Counted from the first letter of the stretch, positions 52,051 through 60,356 are shown. The stretch is 64,000 bases of DNA from CAYSCW01 sp964429795 (GCA_964429795.1 CAYSCW010000012.1:12759-76758); one strand, 5' to 3'. Notes: generated by a model from the sequence alone, not told the origin. Translations and numbers: made by a program.

Positions 52051-53091
52051 TCATCGTACGTGGCCTATATCAAAAATGCTAATCATATAGCTTGATTCGA
52101 TATCTTCCTTTCTGAGGGACTTCCTTTCATTTTGGCAATGATCTAATAACATCTTATATGCTCTTTGTATTTCCTCAAATTTTTTTTGAGCATCAATATC
52201 ATCAGGAAATTTATCAGGGTGCTTTTCTCGAGCCAATCTGCGATAAGAAGCTTTTATCTCAGAGATGTCCACTTCCTCACCTAACCCTAATAATTTCCTT
52301 GCATTATCAATGTTCTCAAAATTGACCTTCTTCACTTCGTATGTAAAAAAGCTGTATAAAGGAAGAGAGCTTATACATCTGAAATTTATCTTCTCATTGT
52401 ACTTTTCATTTAATTCTTTCAGAGCTCGATCAAATTCATTCTCTTTATCTTTATCTAGAAGAAAAGCACAATTTAAAATCACTCTATCATCCATAAGCTC
52501 ATGCCTTTTAAACTCACAGACCTTTACTTTTTCCTTTAAAAATTCAAGCATTTTAGTCTGTAAATCAGACTTTTCTTTTTCTAAGGCATCTTTAATCATG
52601 CTTCCAATTTCAATTCTTTCCTGGAATGTATCCTGCGCTGATTTTTTAGCTATCTCCTCTTTAAATTTACTGATTTCTTCGTTTTCCTCCCCAATTCTCT
52701 TGATAATTGAATCAAGGTTATTCCAGACAGCAACAACATCTAGCTCTATTTTTTTCCCTATTTTTTCTAGCTTATCTTTGAATTCAGAATAGCCTTTTTC
52801 CAAAACCTTTTTAACCCCATCGGTATTTTCCAGAAGAGTACCGAATTTAATAGGAATAATAGTATATTCCTTCATGATATTCTCGATAACAGTCTGATGT
52901 TTGATTAATTCTTTAGCTACTATTTCCCTAGTTCTGTAATCAAAAGAATTTTTTGGATAATCACTTACAACAGAAGCAATATCCTTGTAGGGAATGGTAT
53001 AGACTTCAGTTGAGCAAGCTTTCTCCATAGGGACAAATCTCTTCTCCTCATTGGCCCCTATAACACCATATACATATATTGCTTGGGCCAT
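52051..53091 (-). CDS. GvpF/GvpL fused to a DnaJ-type J domain
   Basis: A 346-residue protein. Residues 1-255 are a GvpF/L domain (IYVYGVIGANEEKRF, VYTIPYKDIASVVSDYPKN, YTIIPIKFGTLLE, INFRCISSLPLYSFFTYEV). Residues about 262-330 are a J domain: NARKLLGLGEEVDISEIKAS then YRRLAREKHPDKF with the intact HPD, then EEIQRAYKMLLD. The J domain should stimulate an Hsp70 and thereby deliver vesicle proteins to it; the dnaK gene of the same cluster is the natural partner. It lies 19 bases downstream of the Cdc48-like gene. I know of no described GvpF/L-J fusion. Confidence 0.92.
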   Translation of the reverse strand: MAQAIYVYGVIGANEEKRFVPMEKACSTEVYTIPYKDIASVVSDYPKNSFDYRTREIVAKELIKHQTVIENIMKEYTIIPIKFGTLLENTDGVKKVLEKGYSEFKDKLEKIGKKIELDVVAVWNNLDSIIKRIGEENEEISKFKEEIAKKSAQDTFQERIEIGSMIKDALEKEKSDLQTKMLEFLKEKVKVCEFKRHELMDDRVILNCAFLLDKDKENEFDRALKELNEKYNEKINFRCISSLPLYSFFTYEVKKVNFENIDNARKLLGLGEEVDISEIKASYRRLAREKHPDKFPDDIDAQKKFEEIQRAYKMLLDHCQNERKSLRKEDIESSYMISIFDIGHVR

Positions 53092-53110
53092 TTAATTTAT
53101 CCTCTTTGAC

Positions 53111-55267
53111 TTATTCCTTTTGTGCTTTCAACAGTCTTATTGCCTCTTCAAAATGCTTTTTGGCTATGGCAAATCCTTTTATTTTTTCCTCACTTATTTT
53201 TCCCTTAAGTCTTTCAATAACTTCTTTTACAGCCTGCATAGATGCACGTCTAACCATTGCTTCTATATCTGCACCTGTCCAGTCTTTTGTTTCTTGGGCC
53301 AGTTCAATAAGATTTATATTCTTTGCTAAGGGTTTACCTTTTGTATGGATCTTAAGGACCTCAATCCTTGCCTTTTGATCGGGAATGGGTAATTCCAAAA
53401 TAAGGTCGAATCTTCCAGCGCGAAGTATTGCCGGATCAACGATGTCTATCCTATTGGTGGCGGCAAGCACTATCACTCCCTTTAATTCTTCTATCCCATC
53501 CAATTCTGCAAGGAACTGACTGATGACTCGTTCTGTAACCCGGGTGGTATCCCCAAGAGTTCCTCTCTGAGGAACAAGAGCATCTATTTCGTCAAAAAAT
53601 AAGATGCAGGGGGAAGCTTGTTTAGCTTTTCTGAAGACTTCTCTTACCCCTCTCTCGCTTTCTCCGACATATTTACTCATAAGAGAGGGCCCACTGACTG
53701 CAATAAAATTTACCTCACTTTCATTGGCTACAGCCTTAGCGATTAAGGTCTTTCCTGTTCCGGGGGGGCCATGAAGGATTATTCCCTTAGGAGGATTTGT
53801 TTTTGCTTTTGCAAAAATTTCAGGATACTTAAGAGGCCACTCCACTGCTTCTATTAGTTCATCTTTTATATCTTGTAAGCCGCCTATATCTTCCCATTTA
53901 ACATCAGGGACTTCCACAAAAACCTCACGAATTGCCGAAGGGCCTACTTCTTTTAAAGCTTCCATGAAATCATCCGTGGTTACTTCTAGTTCCAGAAGAG
54001 TCTCGTAAGGAATTTCCTCTAATTCAAAATTGACTTTGGGCAGGATCTTTCTCAATGAAGTCATGGCTGCCTCCCGAGCCAGGGCCTCCAAATCTGCTCC
54101 TACAAAGCCATGAGTGATAGAAGCAAGTTTCTCTAAATCCACATCATCAGAGAGAGGCATACCCCGTGTGTGAATCTGAATTATTTCCAGTCGGGCGTTC
54201 TTATCAGGTATGGGAATGCTTATCTCTCTGTCAAAGCGGCCTGGTCTTCTCAACGCTGGATCCACAGCATTTGGAATATTGGTAGCAGCAATTACAATAA
54301 CTTGCCCTCTTGATTCAAGTCCATCCATCAAGGATAAAAGCTGAGCCACTACTCTCCGTTCTACCTGTTTCTCTGCTCCCATCTCTTCGCGCTTGGGAGC
54401 AATAGATTCAATCTCATCCAGAAATATTATGGCTGGGGCATGAGCCTGAGCATTATCAAATAAACTTCTTAATCTGGCCTCACTCTCTCCATAAAACTTA
54501 CCCATGATCTCAGGCCCACTTATGCTGGTAAAATAGGCATCGGTCTCATTGGCTACTGCCCTGGCAATCAAAGTCTTTCCACAACCTGGGGGACCATACA
54601 GAAAAACTCCTTTGGGAGGCTCGATTCCTAATCTCTCAAAGACCTGAGGATATTTCAAAGGAAGCTCAATCATCTCTCTAATCCTCTGAATCTCCTTATC
54701 TAAGCCACCGATGTCCTCATAGGAGAGTCTAAGTCCTCGTCTTCTTTCAGGAACCTCCTCTTCTTTCATTTCTATTAATGTATTTGGTTGAAGTATAACG
54801 GGGAGTCCTTTGGGAACAGTATTTACGACCCTAAAATCACATGATCGAGTGCCAAATAGATTTGCCCTTACTCTATCTCCAGTAACCAAAGGCAGACCTT
54901 CTAATAAACGTCCAATATACCTTGTATCTCTATCTCCGCGGAGTGAACTGACAGTCATGGGAGCTAAAATGACTTTATTTGCTGGCTTATATTCTGTCTT
55001 TTTTATCCTAATCTTTTCATCCAGCCCTATCTGTCCGTTTTCTCGAATAATGCCATCGATTTGGATAATGCCTTTGCCTCTATCTTCCATATAAGCTGGC
55101 ATCACCTTGGCTACAGTCTTTTTTTTCCCTTCTAATTCGATCATGTCCCCTACCGAGGCATCTATCTTTTCCATATCCTTTGGATCCAATCTGGCTATAC
55201 CTCTCCCCACATCCCTGCTTTCTGCTTCAGCTGCTTTGAGAGTTATTAATTTTGCCTTTTCTGCCAT
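53111..55267 (-). CDS. Cdc48/VCP-like double AAA+ ATPase
   Basis: Protein-unfolding ATPase of 718 residues with the plan of archaeal VAT/Cdc48: N-terminal double-psi-barrel domain (about 1-185; GRGIARLDPKDMEKIDASVG), D1 AAA (GPPGCGKT, IIFLDEIESIAPKR, NAVDPALRRPGRFDREI) and D2 AAA (GPPGTGKT, ILFFDEIDALVPQRG, IVDPAILRAGRFD). All Walker and arginine-finger residues are present in both rings. The enzyme normally remodels or unfolds proteins as a hexamer. Its start lies 2 bases after the Hsp20-like stop, so they are coupled. Within the cluster it may disassemble aggregates or recycle vesicle subunits. Confidence 0.95.
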   Translation of the reverse strand: MAEKAKLITLKAAEAESRDVGRGIARLDPKDMEKIDASVGDMIELEGKKKTVAKVMPAYMEDRGKGIIQIDGIIRENGQIGLDEKIRIKKTEYKPANKVILAPMTVSSLRGDRDTRYIGRLLEGLPLVTGDRVRANLFGTRSCDFRVVNTVPKGLPVILQPNTLIEMKEEEVPERRRGLRLSYEDIGGLDKEIQRIREMIELPLKYPQVFERLGIEPPKGVFLYGPPGCGKTLIARAVANETDAYFTSISGPEIMGKFYGESEARLRSLFDNAQAHAPAIIFLDEIESIAPKREEMGAEKQVERRVVAQLLSLMDGLESRGQVIVIAATNIPNAVDPALRRPGRFDREISIPIPDKNARLEIIQIHTRGMPLSDDVDLEKLASITHGFVGADLEALAREAAMTSLRKILPKVNFELEEIPYETLLELEVTTDDFMEALKEVGPSAIREVFVEVPDVKWEDIGGLQDIKDELIEAVEWPLKYPEIFAKAKTNPPKGIILHGPPGTGKTLIAKAVANESEVNFIAVSGPSLMSKYVGESERGVREVFRKAKQASPCILFFDEIDALVPQRGTLGDTTRVTERVISQFLAELDGIEELKGVIVLAATNRIDIVDPAILRAGRFDLILELPIPDQKARIEVLKIHTKGKPLAKNINLIELAQETKDWTGADIEAMVRRASMQAVKEVIERLKGKISEEKIKGFAIAKKHFEEAIRLLKAQKE

Positions 55268-55269
55268 TT

Positions 55270-55836
55270 TTAGTTTTTCTTGCTTTTTGTGCTTTTCTTA
55301 CCTGTTTTAATAAGTTTGATCTTTAAAATTCCGTTTTTATAAGATGATTCAATTTTGCCTTTTCTCACCTTTGAAGAGACCAAGATCTCTTTGGAATATT
55401 TTCTATCTCCAGCCTCAGCAGAAAGCTTGAGAATATCACCTCTTAATTCAAAATTGATGTCATTCTCTGGAACACCAGGAAGTTCGACAACTATTAATAT
55501 ATGGTCCTCTTCATCAAAGATATCCACTAAAGGCTCTCTCTCTTCTTCTACCACTGGACCCTTGGGTGTTTTCTTGATATTTCCAAAGGTCTCTATTACA
55601 GGTTTGCCTCCAACCATTGTCCTTATATTAAAGCCATACACCCCCTTTATCTCCTTGCCCAGCTTTATCTCACCTTCTTTCTTTATCTCGCCTGCCTCCT
55701 CAGATAATTTGGAAGCCAGATCAATAAGATTACTAATTCCCTTAAATATACCTCCAAAAGAAATGTGGTTGCCTAGATCAAAATCTACTTTAAATTCCTC
55801 TTTTTCTTTCTTTTTTTTCTTTTTTTCTTCACTCAT
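55270..55836 (-). CDS. gvpH: Hsp20/GvpH-like gas vesicle chaperone
   Basis: A 188-residue protein: lysine/glutamate-rich start (EEKKKKKKEKEEFKVDFDLG), a GvpH-like helical segment ISFGGIFKGISNLIDLASKL, a strand region around VYGFNIRTMVGGKPVIETFG, then an alpha-crystallin domain DIFDEEDHILIVVELPGVPE, ILKLSAEAGDRKYSKEILVS, SYKNGILKIKLIK. The FNIRT..G.P..ETFGN segment is typical of archaeal-type Hsp20/GvpH. Start supported by GGAGGT upstream. It is translationally coupled to the Cdc48-like ATPase, suggesting the two work on the same clients. Confidence 0.87.
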   Translation of the reverse strand: MSEEKKKKKKEKEEFKVDFDLGNHISFGGIFKGISNLIDLASKLSEEAGEIKKEGEIKLGKEIKGVYGFNIRTMVGGKPVIETFGNIKKTPKGPVVEEEREPLVDIFDEEDHILIVVELPGVPENDINFELRGDILKLSAEAGDRKYSKEILVSSKVRKGKIESSYKNGILKIKLIKTGKKSTKSKKN

Positions 55837-55961
55837 CTTACTTTACCTCCATAAAGAAATAATTCCTTCAATCATCCATATGCTCATCTTTCTTCATATT
55901 TTATCTTGTATTTATATAGATCAGCTCTATCTTCTTAGCTTAATATTGGCCATTTTCTGAA

Positions 55962-56339
55962 TCATTTCTTCTCTTTCTTTTTTTCCATTCTATTTTTCAA
56001 AGAGGCAGCCTCTATTTCCAAGTTATCATATCGGGAACTCATTGGTCTGCCCAAAACCCTGGCCCACTCTCTAGCGATTAATTTTTTGGCTATCCCATGG
56101 ATTGTAGCCATATTCATTGAGATATGTACTTTCTTTGTCTCACTTCTTGGCCAGAGCTTATACTGGCTCCAGCCTACTTCTTCAGGTGAATTTTGTTTAT
56201 AATGTCGCTTTATATGCCGGGCGGGAATTTTATGAAAATATAAATCTAAATCTTTTTCCTGACGTAATTCTTTCTTATTTTTCTTTTTGAAGTTAGATGC
56301 GCCTTTCTCCCGTGAAAGAGACATTTCTCTCTTCTGCAT
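55962..56339 (-). CDS. Hypothetical basic protein of the gas vesicle cluster
   Basis: A 125-residue, strongly basic protein of unknown family. The start is lysine-rich and probably disordered; the middle holds IPARHIKRHYKQNSPEEVGW and SQYKLWPRSETKKVHISMNM; the end is a helix with AKKLIAREWARVLGRPMSSR and a lysine tail. The helix pattern with VLGR resembles the next protein (129 residues, STLGRRVKSI), so the two may be distant paralogues. No signal peptide or membrane helix. It is co-oriented with the gvp genes and probably belongs to the operon. Confidence 0.55.
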   Translation of the reverse strand: MQKREMSLSREKGASNFKKKNKKELRQEKDLDLYFHKIPARHIKRHYKQNSPEEVGWSQYKLWPRSETKKVHISMNMATIHGIAKKLIAREWARVLGRPMSSRYDNLEIEAASLKNRMEKKKEKK

Positions 56340-56467
56340 CTTTTTCCTATTGAGTTGCTAGTTCCCTTGATTACCTAAAATGACGTATGATTACGTTTTT
56401 TAAGGGACAGGCTCTTTGGTTTAAAATTCTTTTTGGTCTAAAATGAAGACATTCTTTGTTTGAGGAA

Positions 56468-56857
56468 TCAATACTCCCAGTCTACTTTCTGCATATTTCC
56501 CTTATTTTTTTTCTTTTCATCCTTCTTCTCATTTTTCTCTTTCAACAGTTCCTCTATTCCCTCTTTTCCTACCCTGGCTGAATTTCTTTGCAGATCATAC
56601 ATGCGTGCTTTTGTCTCTTTCCATGTAGCTGCAATGGATTTTACCCTCCGCCCTAAAGTCGAACCATATCTCTCAAGTCTTTCTTTTTCCCTAGCCAGTA
56701 TATACAGTTCCAGATGGCAGTGATCTTTGCTCTTGGGTTTGGAATAAAGTTGCAGCCTTTCACTGTTGGGAGGTATACCTCTCCTCTTCTGCCAATCCTT
56801 TCCTTTATGTTCGACTTCCCAAGGAGCAAATTTGTTTATTTCTTTTTCTGATTTCAT
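56468..56857 (-). CDS. Hypothetical basic protein of the gas vesicle cluster
   Basis: A 129-residue basic, helical protein without a known family. KFAPWEVEHKGKDWQKRRGI and a LQLYSKPKSKDHCHLELYIL segment are followed by a long charged helix (REKERLERYGSTLGRRVKSI, KARMYDLQRNSARVGKEGIE) and a lysine-rich stretch before WEY at the end. It shares the overall plan with the protein encoded just downstream. It lies 18 bases after the AbrB-like gene, in the same direction. Its charge suggests binding to an acidic partner or nucleic acid, but nothing more can be said. Confidence 0.55.
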   Translation of the reverse strand: MKSEKEINKFAPWEVEHKGKDWQKRRGIPPNSERLQLYSKPKSKDHCHLELYILAREKERLERYGSTLGRRVKSIAATWKETKARMYDLQRNSARVGKEGIEELLKEKNEKKDEKKKNKGNMQKVDWEY

Positions 56858-56875
56858 GATTAAACACCTCTCTTC

Positions 56876-57079
56876 TCAATTTGGAACATGATTTTTATTT
56901 TTTAAAAAAGGGCTGAGCCCTTTTTTGTAAGCTTTAATATTAATCTGAGCTAATCGGGTTCCTAGTACTCTAATCTCAACTAACTGTCCTTTTCTCAATC
57001 CAGCTTCTTTTCTAATATTTTTAGGAAGGGCAATCCGGCCATCTTTGTCAATCCTGGATAATCCTTTCACTAAAGCCAT
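56876..57079 (-). CDS. AbrB/SpoVT-like DNA-binding protein
   Basis: A 67-residue swapped-hairpin protein of the AbrB/MazE/SpoVT superfamily. LVKGLSRIDKDGRIALPKNI followed by RKEAGLRKGQLVEIRVLG is the classic pattern (v...g.i.iPk.iRe.lgl..Gd.ve). The start at 57079 was chosen because AAGGAGG lies 8 bases before it; earlier GTG and ATG codons at 57088 and 57085 overlap or touch that site. The C-terminal tail is basic. Its place inside the operon suggests a regulator of the cluster or an antitoxin-type protein; no toxin gene adjoins. Confidence 0.8.
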   Translation of the reverse strand: MALVKGLSRIDKDGRIALPKNIRKEAGLRKGQLVEIRVLGTRLAQINIKAYKKGLSPFLKNKNHVPN

Positions 57080-57139
57080 ACTCATCACCTCCTTAAAAAT
57101 AAATCATTTGTGTTAGTTGTATATATTCCTTTATGTTAA

Positions 57140-58060
57140 TCAGCAATATTTGTCTATTAATCCGTTCAGTGTTTGTCTCACTTTGTTTTGATGAGTTTTT
57201 GAGCTTATCCTGCTGGCTGCCGAAGCTAATATATCCAATACTATCTCTCTGAAAATAGGATTATCCTTAGAGACAGCTCCTTTTCTTACTTTTAAAGTTT
57301 TTGCAACCATTATGGCACTCCGTATAGAAGGCATATATTCACATTTGCCCGATTCTCTAAACGCTCTCACAATATCAATAATTTTTGCTGATTCCTTTTT
57401 GGAAAGGCCACTCTTTGCCTGGATAATCGCTATCTCTGTCTCCTTGTTGAAGTGATCCAAATCTATGGTGATCATTCTATCGCGAAGAGCATCCTGGGTC
57501 CTGTAGACTCCTGCATACTCCTCAGGATTAGAGGTGAATATAGCCGTGAAATTAGGATCAACCTTCAGATAGTTTTCCTCTCCTCGGACATTGGGTAGAT
57601 CTAGCATTTTCTCCTGGAGAACGGAAAGCAGAGTGTTATTGGCTTCAGGCCGGGAGCGAGTAAATTCATCATAGATAAGGGTAAATCCGTATTTGCAGGC
57701 GACTGTCAGACGGTTATCAACCCAACGCCTTTGCATATCCTCTTCAGTTTTTAGAACTGAATGAATAAAGTTGTCCACGACTTTCCTCATCCTGTAGCCA
57801 TATTCTCCCCCTATTAAATCAGAAGAGGAGAACTCGTCATCTCCATGAATCATCATAACCGGTCGCCCCAGTTTAGAGGCTAAATGCATAGCTAAGGTAG
57901 TCTTTCCCGTTCCCGAGGTTCCTCTGAAATGCACTGGAAAACCAGCGTCGATATAGGCGAGTGCTCTTTCTGTGATTTTTTTTACCTCATCCGTCTCCAC
58001 AAAATGAGATAGAGGTCTAGGCTCCAGAACAGTGATGGCTTCTTCTAACTCAAAGGCCAT
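57140..58060 (-). CDS. gvpN: GvpN gas vesicle AAA+ ATPase
   Basis: MoxR-type AAA+ ATPase of 306 residues. FVETDEVKKITERALAYIDA and GFPVHFRGTSGTGKTTLAMH (Walker A) are the GvpN signature, followed by GDDEFSSSDLIGGEYGYRMR, the Walker B FTLIYDEFTRSRPEANN and sensor IFTSNPEEYAGVYRTQDALR with DRMITIDLDHF. GvpN, with GvpA and GvpC in other organisms, promotes vesicle growth. AAGGAGG precedes the ATG. It is separated from the upstream GvpC-like gene by 391 bases that hold hairpins, so its expression may be adjusted relative to gvpA. Confidence 0.95.
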   Translation of the reverse strand: MAFELEEAITVLEPRPLSHFVETDEVKKITERALAYIDAGFPVHFRGTSGTGKTTLAMHLASKLGRPVMMIHGDDEFSSSDLIGGEYGYRMRKVVDNFIHSVLKTEEDMQRRWVDNRLTVACKYGFTLIYDEFTRSRPEANNTLLSVLQEKMLDLPNVRGEENYLKVDPNFTAIFTSNPEEYAGVYRTQDALRDRMITIDLDHFNKETEIAIIQAKSGLSKKESAKIIDIVRAFRESGKCEYMPSIRSAIMVAKTLKVRKGAVSKDNPIFREIVLDILASAASRISSKTHQNKVRQTLNGLIDKYC

Positions 58061-58451
58061 TTGTCTTCCTCCTTGATAAGTAAGTTAGGGTGTAACTCAC
58101 CCACTTTTACTAAATTGTTTTAAGCTTTTTTCGACAGCAGCCTCAGAAGTTATGAGTCCACTGCCTCTCTTTTCCCCTTACTTCCTAAAGAGGTTGTGTA
58201 TATCTTGTATCTGATGATGGGGCATTCTTTTAAGGTATTACTCCTCTTCCTTTACGTTTTAGGTGTTGTAGCTTGCTCCCTTCTTCTTACAGGAAGTCCA
58301 TTCATGCAAACTCTTTAAAATCAAGCTGCTTCTCCTTGACAATAAGAATACTGAATGAATAGTCATTCAGCTTCCCTGACACTTGGATGGCAGAGAGAAA
58401 AAGTCACAGGCAACCAAATCTATTCATCCACCACCTATTTTTGAATTTAAT
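58061..58451 (-). other. Intergenic spacer between gvpC-like and gvpN genes
   Basis: No gene seen. A hairpin (CTGAATGA, 4-base loop, perfect complement) lies at 58351-58370 and a smaller one, GGGTG-TAACT-CACCC, near 58088-58102 just before the gvpN ribosome binding site. No clear promoter was found, so the spacer may serve mRNA processing. Confidence 0.45.
58351..58370 (-). other. Intergenic hairpin within the gvp operon
   Basis: Perfect 8-bp stem with a 4-base loop about 80 bases after the GvpC-like stop. No run of T follows on the minus strand, so it is not a classical terminator. It may protect the upstream gvpA-gvpC mRNA from decay. Confidence 0.45.
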
Positions 58452-58997
58452 TCAAGCCTTCTTCTTCCTGCTCTGTTTCTTTTCTTTGCCCACTTCTTCC
58501 TTTACTCTTATCTTCTTTTTTTGACCAGGGGCTATACCTGACGCCAGCTCTTGCCAGGCCGCAGCAGCAAAATCTCTGTCTTTTTTAAACTCAGAAATCA
58601 TTTTGCCTACTTCAAGTTTAAATCGTGCTATATTCTGAGCCCTCTCTTTATTCTCTTTTTTGAATCCCGCCATATCTTCATCCCTGAAGTTTTTTAAAGA
58701 CATTTGAACGGCTCCCTTTAAGTCATTTACTTCTTTAGCTCGTGCTTTGTCGCCTTTATTTAATTCTGTTAGCAGAGCCTGGGTTAAGGATCTTAAATCA
58801 GCCACTTCATTGGCTCGCGTCTTGTCCCATGTCTTGAAGTTAGCTAAGAATTCGGTCTTCATCTTAGCTCTTTCTGCATTCCAGTTGTTTTTTGTCTGCT
58901 TAATATCTCTATTCAAATCCCGAATGTGATCGGCCCTTTCCTTATGCATGTCAGAGATATCATTGGCTAAATTTGCAAATTCATTTGCCCATACCAT
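58452..58997 (-). CDS. GvpC-like repeat protein
   Basis: A 181-residue, highly charged helical protein directly after gvpA. It contains four loosely repeated units beginning with ERADHIRDLNRDI, TRANEVADLRSLT, ARAKEVNDLKGAV and ERAQNIARFKLEV, spaced about 25-40 residues, each followed by an amphipathic helix. GvpC of cyanobacteria is also a helical repeat protein encoded after gvpA, wrapping the shell and setting its strength. Sequence similarity to known GvpC is only in pattern, so it is an analogue candidate. The C-terminus is a lysine-rich tail. AAGGAG precedes the ATG. Confidence 0.65.
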   Translation of the reverse strand: MVWANEFANLANDISDMHKERADHIRDLNRDIKQTKNNWNAERAKMKTEFLANFKTWDKTRANEVADLRSLTQALLTELNKGDKARAKEVNDLKGAVQMSLKNFRDEDMAGFKKENKERAQNIARFKLEVGKMISEFKKDRDFAAAAWQELASGIAPGQKKKIRVKEEVGKEKKQSRKKKA

Positions 58998-59142
58998 TTT
59001 CTTACTCCTTTTTTTCTAAATGGTTTGATGAGAAGACGTGCTCAGGATGAAGTGAGTTACTCTATAGAGGGGACCAGAATCGTTTCCTTTGCGCCTCTAT
59101 ACTCCCAAGGACATCTCACACTTTTCCGAGCTTGGCTTATAC

Positions 59143-59346
59143 TTAAGCCGCTGCTGTGAGACCTACTGCTTCAGCATACTTCAAAAAGGTCTCAACGGAT
59201 GCGGTGACGATCCTGGCTTCAATAGCCAAGAGCTCGATGCCCACGAGAGAAACTCTCACCCAGGCGTCGACGACTATTCCCTTGTCCAGGATTCTGTCAA
59301 CCACTTCAACCAAGCTGGAGGATGCGATTGTCTTTTCCACGGCCAT
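59143..59346 (-). CDS. gvpA: GvpA, major gas vesicle shell protein
   Basis: Main structural protein of the gas vesicle shell, 67 residues. SSLVEVVDRILDKGIVVDAW, VRVSLVGIELLAIEARIVTA and SVETFLKYAEAVG match GvpA of diverse bacteria closely, so it should polymerise into the ribbed shell. The ribosome binding site AAAGGAGGTGA is the strongest in the cluster, fitting very high expression. It is the second gene of the transcript from the sigma-54 promoter at 60241-60257. The tail is only LTAAA, shorter than in some relatives. Confidence 0.97.
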   Translation of the reverse strand: MAVEKTIASSSLVEVVDRILDKGIVVDAWVRVSLVGIELLAIEARIVTASVETFLKYAEAVGLTAAA

Positions 59347-59382
59347 TCTTTGTCACCTCCTTTCTAGTTGTTATTCCGCTTT

Positions 59383-60051
59383 CTATGATTTTGCTAAAGG
59401 GGCGCGGTATTCCCCTTTGCTCTCAATGGCAATGACCTTACGCCATTGATGACTTATTTCGTCCTTTATTCTTTCAAACTCTTCTAGAATTTCATCTGCT
59501 GTACAGATTTCTTCCTGATGCTCAATATGAAAGGCTTTTATCATTGCCTTAAAATCTTTAATCCTTACCGCCGGTCCTTTTTCTAGCAGTCTTCGTAATG
59601 CTGCCTCCAACTGTTTCTGATCCCGGTGGAAATTCTTAAGCATTCGACTGAAGTTTCTTTCTCTTTCTTTTGGATGTTCCATCATCTTCTTCCGCAGAAG
59701 TTCGAATTCCTTCAGAGTGCAGGGCGTTTTCCCCGAAAGTATCGTTCTTAGCCTGGCTACAATCTCTTCCTCTTCTTTACAGAATTTCTCTACCATATGA
59801 GTAATTTCTTTTTCTCTTTTGGCCTGCTGGGTTTGAATATCGGCGATCATTGCATCAAAGTCTTTTTTTCTTAGACTTTGGTTCTTGGCTAAAATATCCT
59901 TCAGCTTATCAGCCATCTTGATCTGTTCTTCATAAAAAATTTTAACATTCTGGACGACTTGTTTTATTAAAGATGTGACTGTTTTTACCTTTATTTCGTA
60001 TGAATTTACTATTTCTTCTACAATAATGCGGAATTCCTGTCGCTCTCTCAT
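59383..60051 (-). CDS. Coiled-coil repeat protein leading the gvp operon
   Basis: A 222-residue, charged, almost fully helical protein of no recognised family. It contains about three repeats of some 50 residues, marked by LRKKDFDAMIADIQTQQAKR, TLKEFELLRKKMMEHPKERE and RIKDFKAMIKAFHIEHQEE, each preceded by a helix like EIVARLRTILSGK or QLEAALRRLLEKG. No membrane segment or signal peptide. It is the first gene after the sigma-54 promoter and lies 36 bases before gvpA, so it should be made together with the shell protein. A scaffold, shell-binding or size-control role is plausible. Confidence 0.75.
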   Translation of the reverse strand: MRERQEFRIIVEEIVNSYEIKVKTVTSLIKQVVQNVKIFYEEQIKMADKLKDILAKNQSLRKKDFDAMIADIQTQQAKREKEITHMVEKFCKEEEEIVARLRTILSGKTPCTLKEFELLRKKMMEHPKERERNFSRMLKNFHRDQKQLEAALRRLLEKGPAVRIKDFKAMIKAFHIEHQEEICTADEILEEFERIKDEISHQWRKVIAIESKGEYRAPLAKS

Positions 60052-60240
60052 CTCTTACCTATCTTGGAAAATCATATTCCTTCTGTTTCCGAGTGCTGAA
60101 ATGAAATTTTCTGTTTCCTCGGCTTTTATCAAAACAAAAGAAATAATTAAAAAAGTCTTCATTGAGTAATCAAGCCTCTGTTTTTATTTATCCTTCTCGT
60201 TTCATCGTGTAAAAATGATATAAGTTGGATATGACAAGTG

Positions 60241-60257
60241 TGCAATTTTTATGCCAA
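60241..60257 (-). promoter_or_regulatory. Sigma-54 promoter of gvpA operon
   Basis: On the minus strand TTGGCATAAAAATTGCA: GG and GC exactly 10 bases apart, matching TGGCAY-N5-TTGCA. It points to the coiled-coil protein and gvpA genes. Enhancer dyad 4 is centred 93 bp upstream. Confidence 0.82.
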
Positions 60258-60338
60258 TTTTTTTTAATTAAAATACGGATGTGATTGGTCTTTTACAGGA
60301 AAGAAACAATAGAAGAGGTGACTATCTCAACTTAAACT

Positions 60339-60356
60339 ATGTAATTTTTTCCATAT
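60339..60356 (-). promoter_or_regulatory. Enhancer dyad (UAS site 4)
   Basis: On the minus strand TATGGA-AAAAAT-TACATA, one mismatch from the TATGGA-N6-TCCATA motif. An overlapping inverted half site (CCATAAATATGG) gives a three-half-site layout like that at 27187-27213. Confidence 0.68.
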
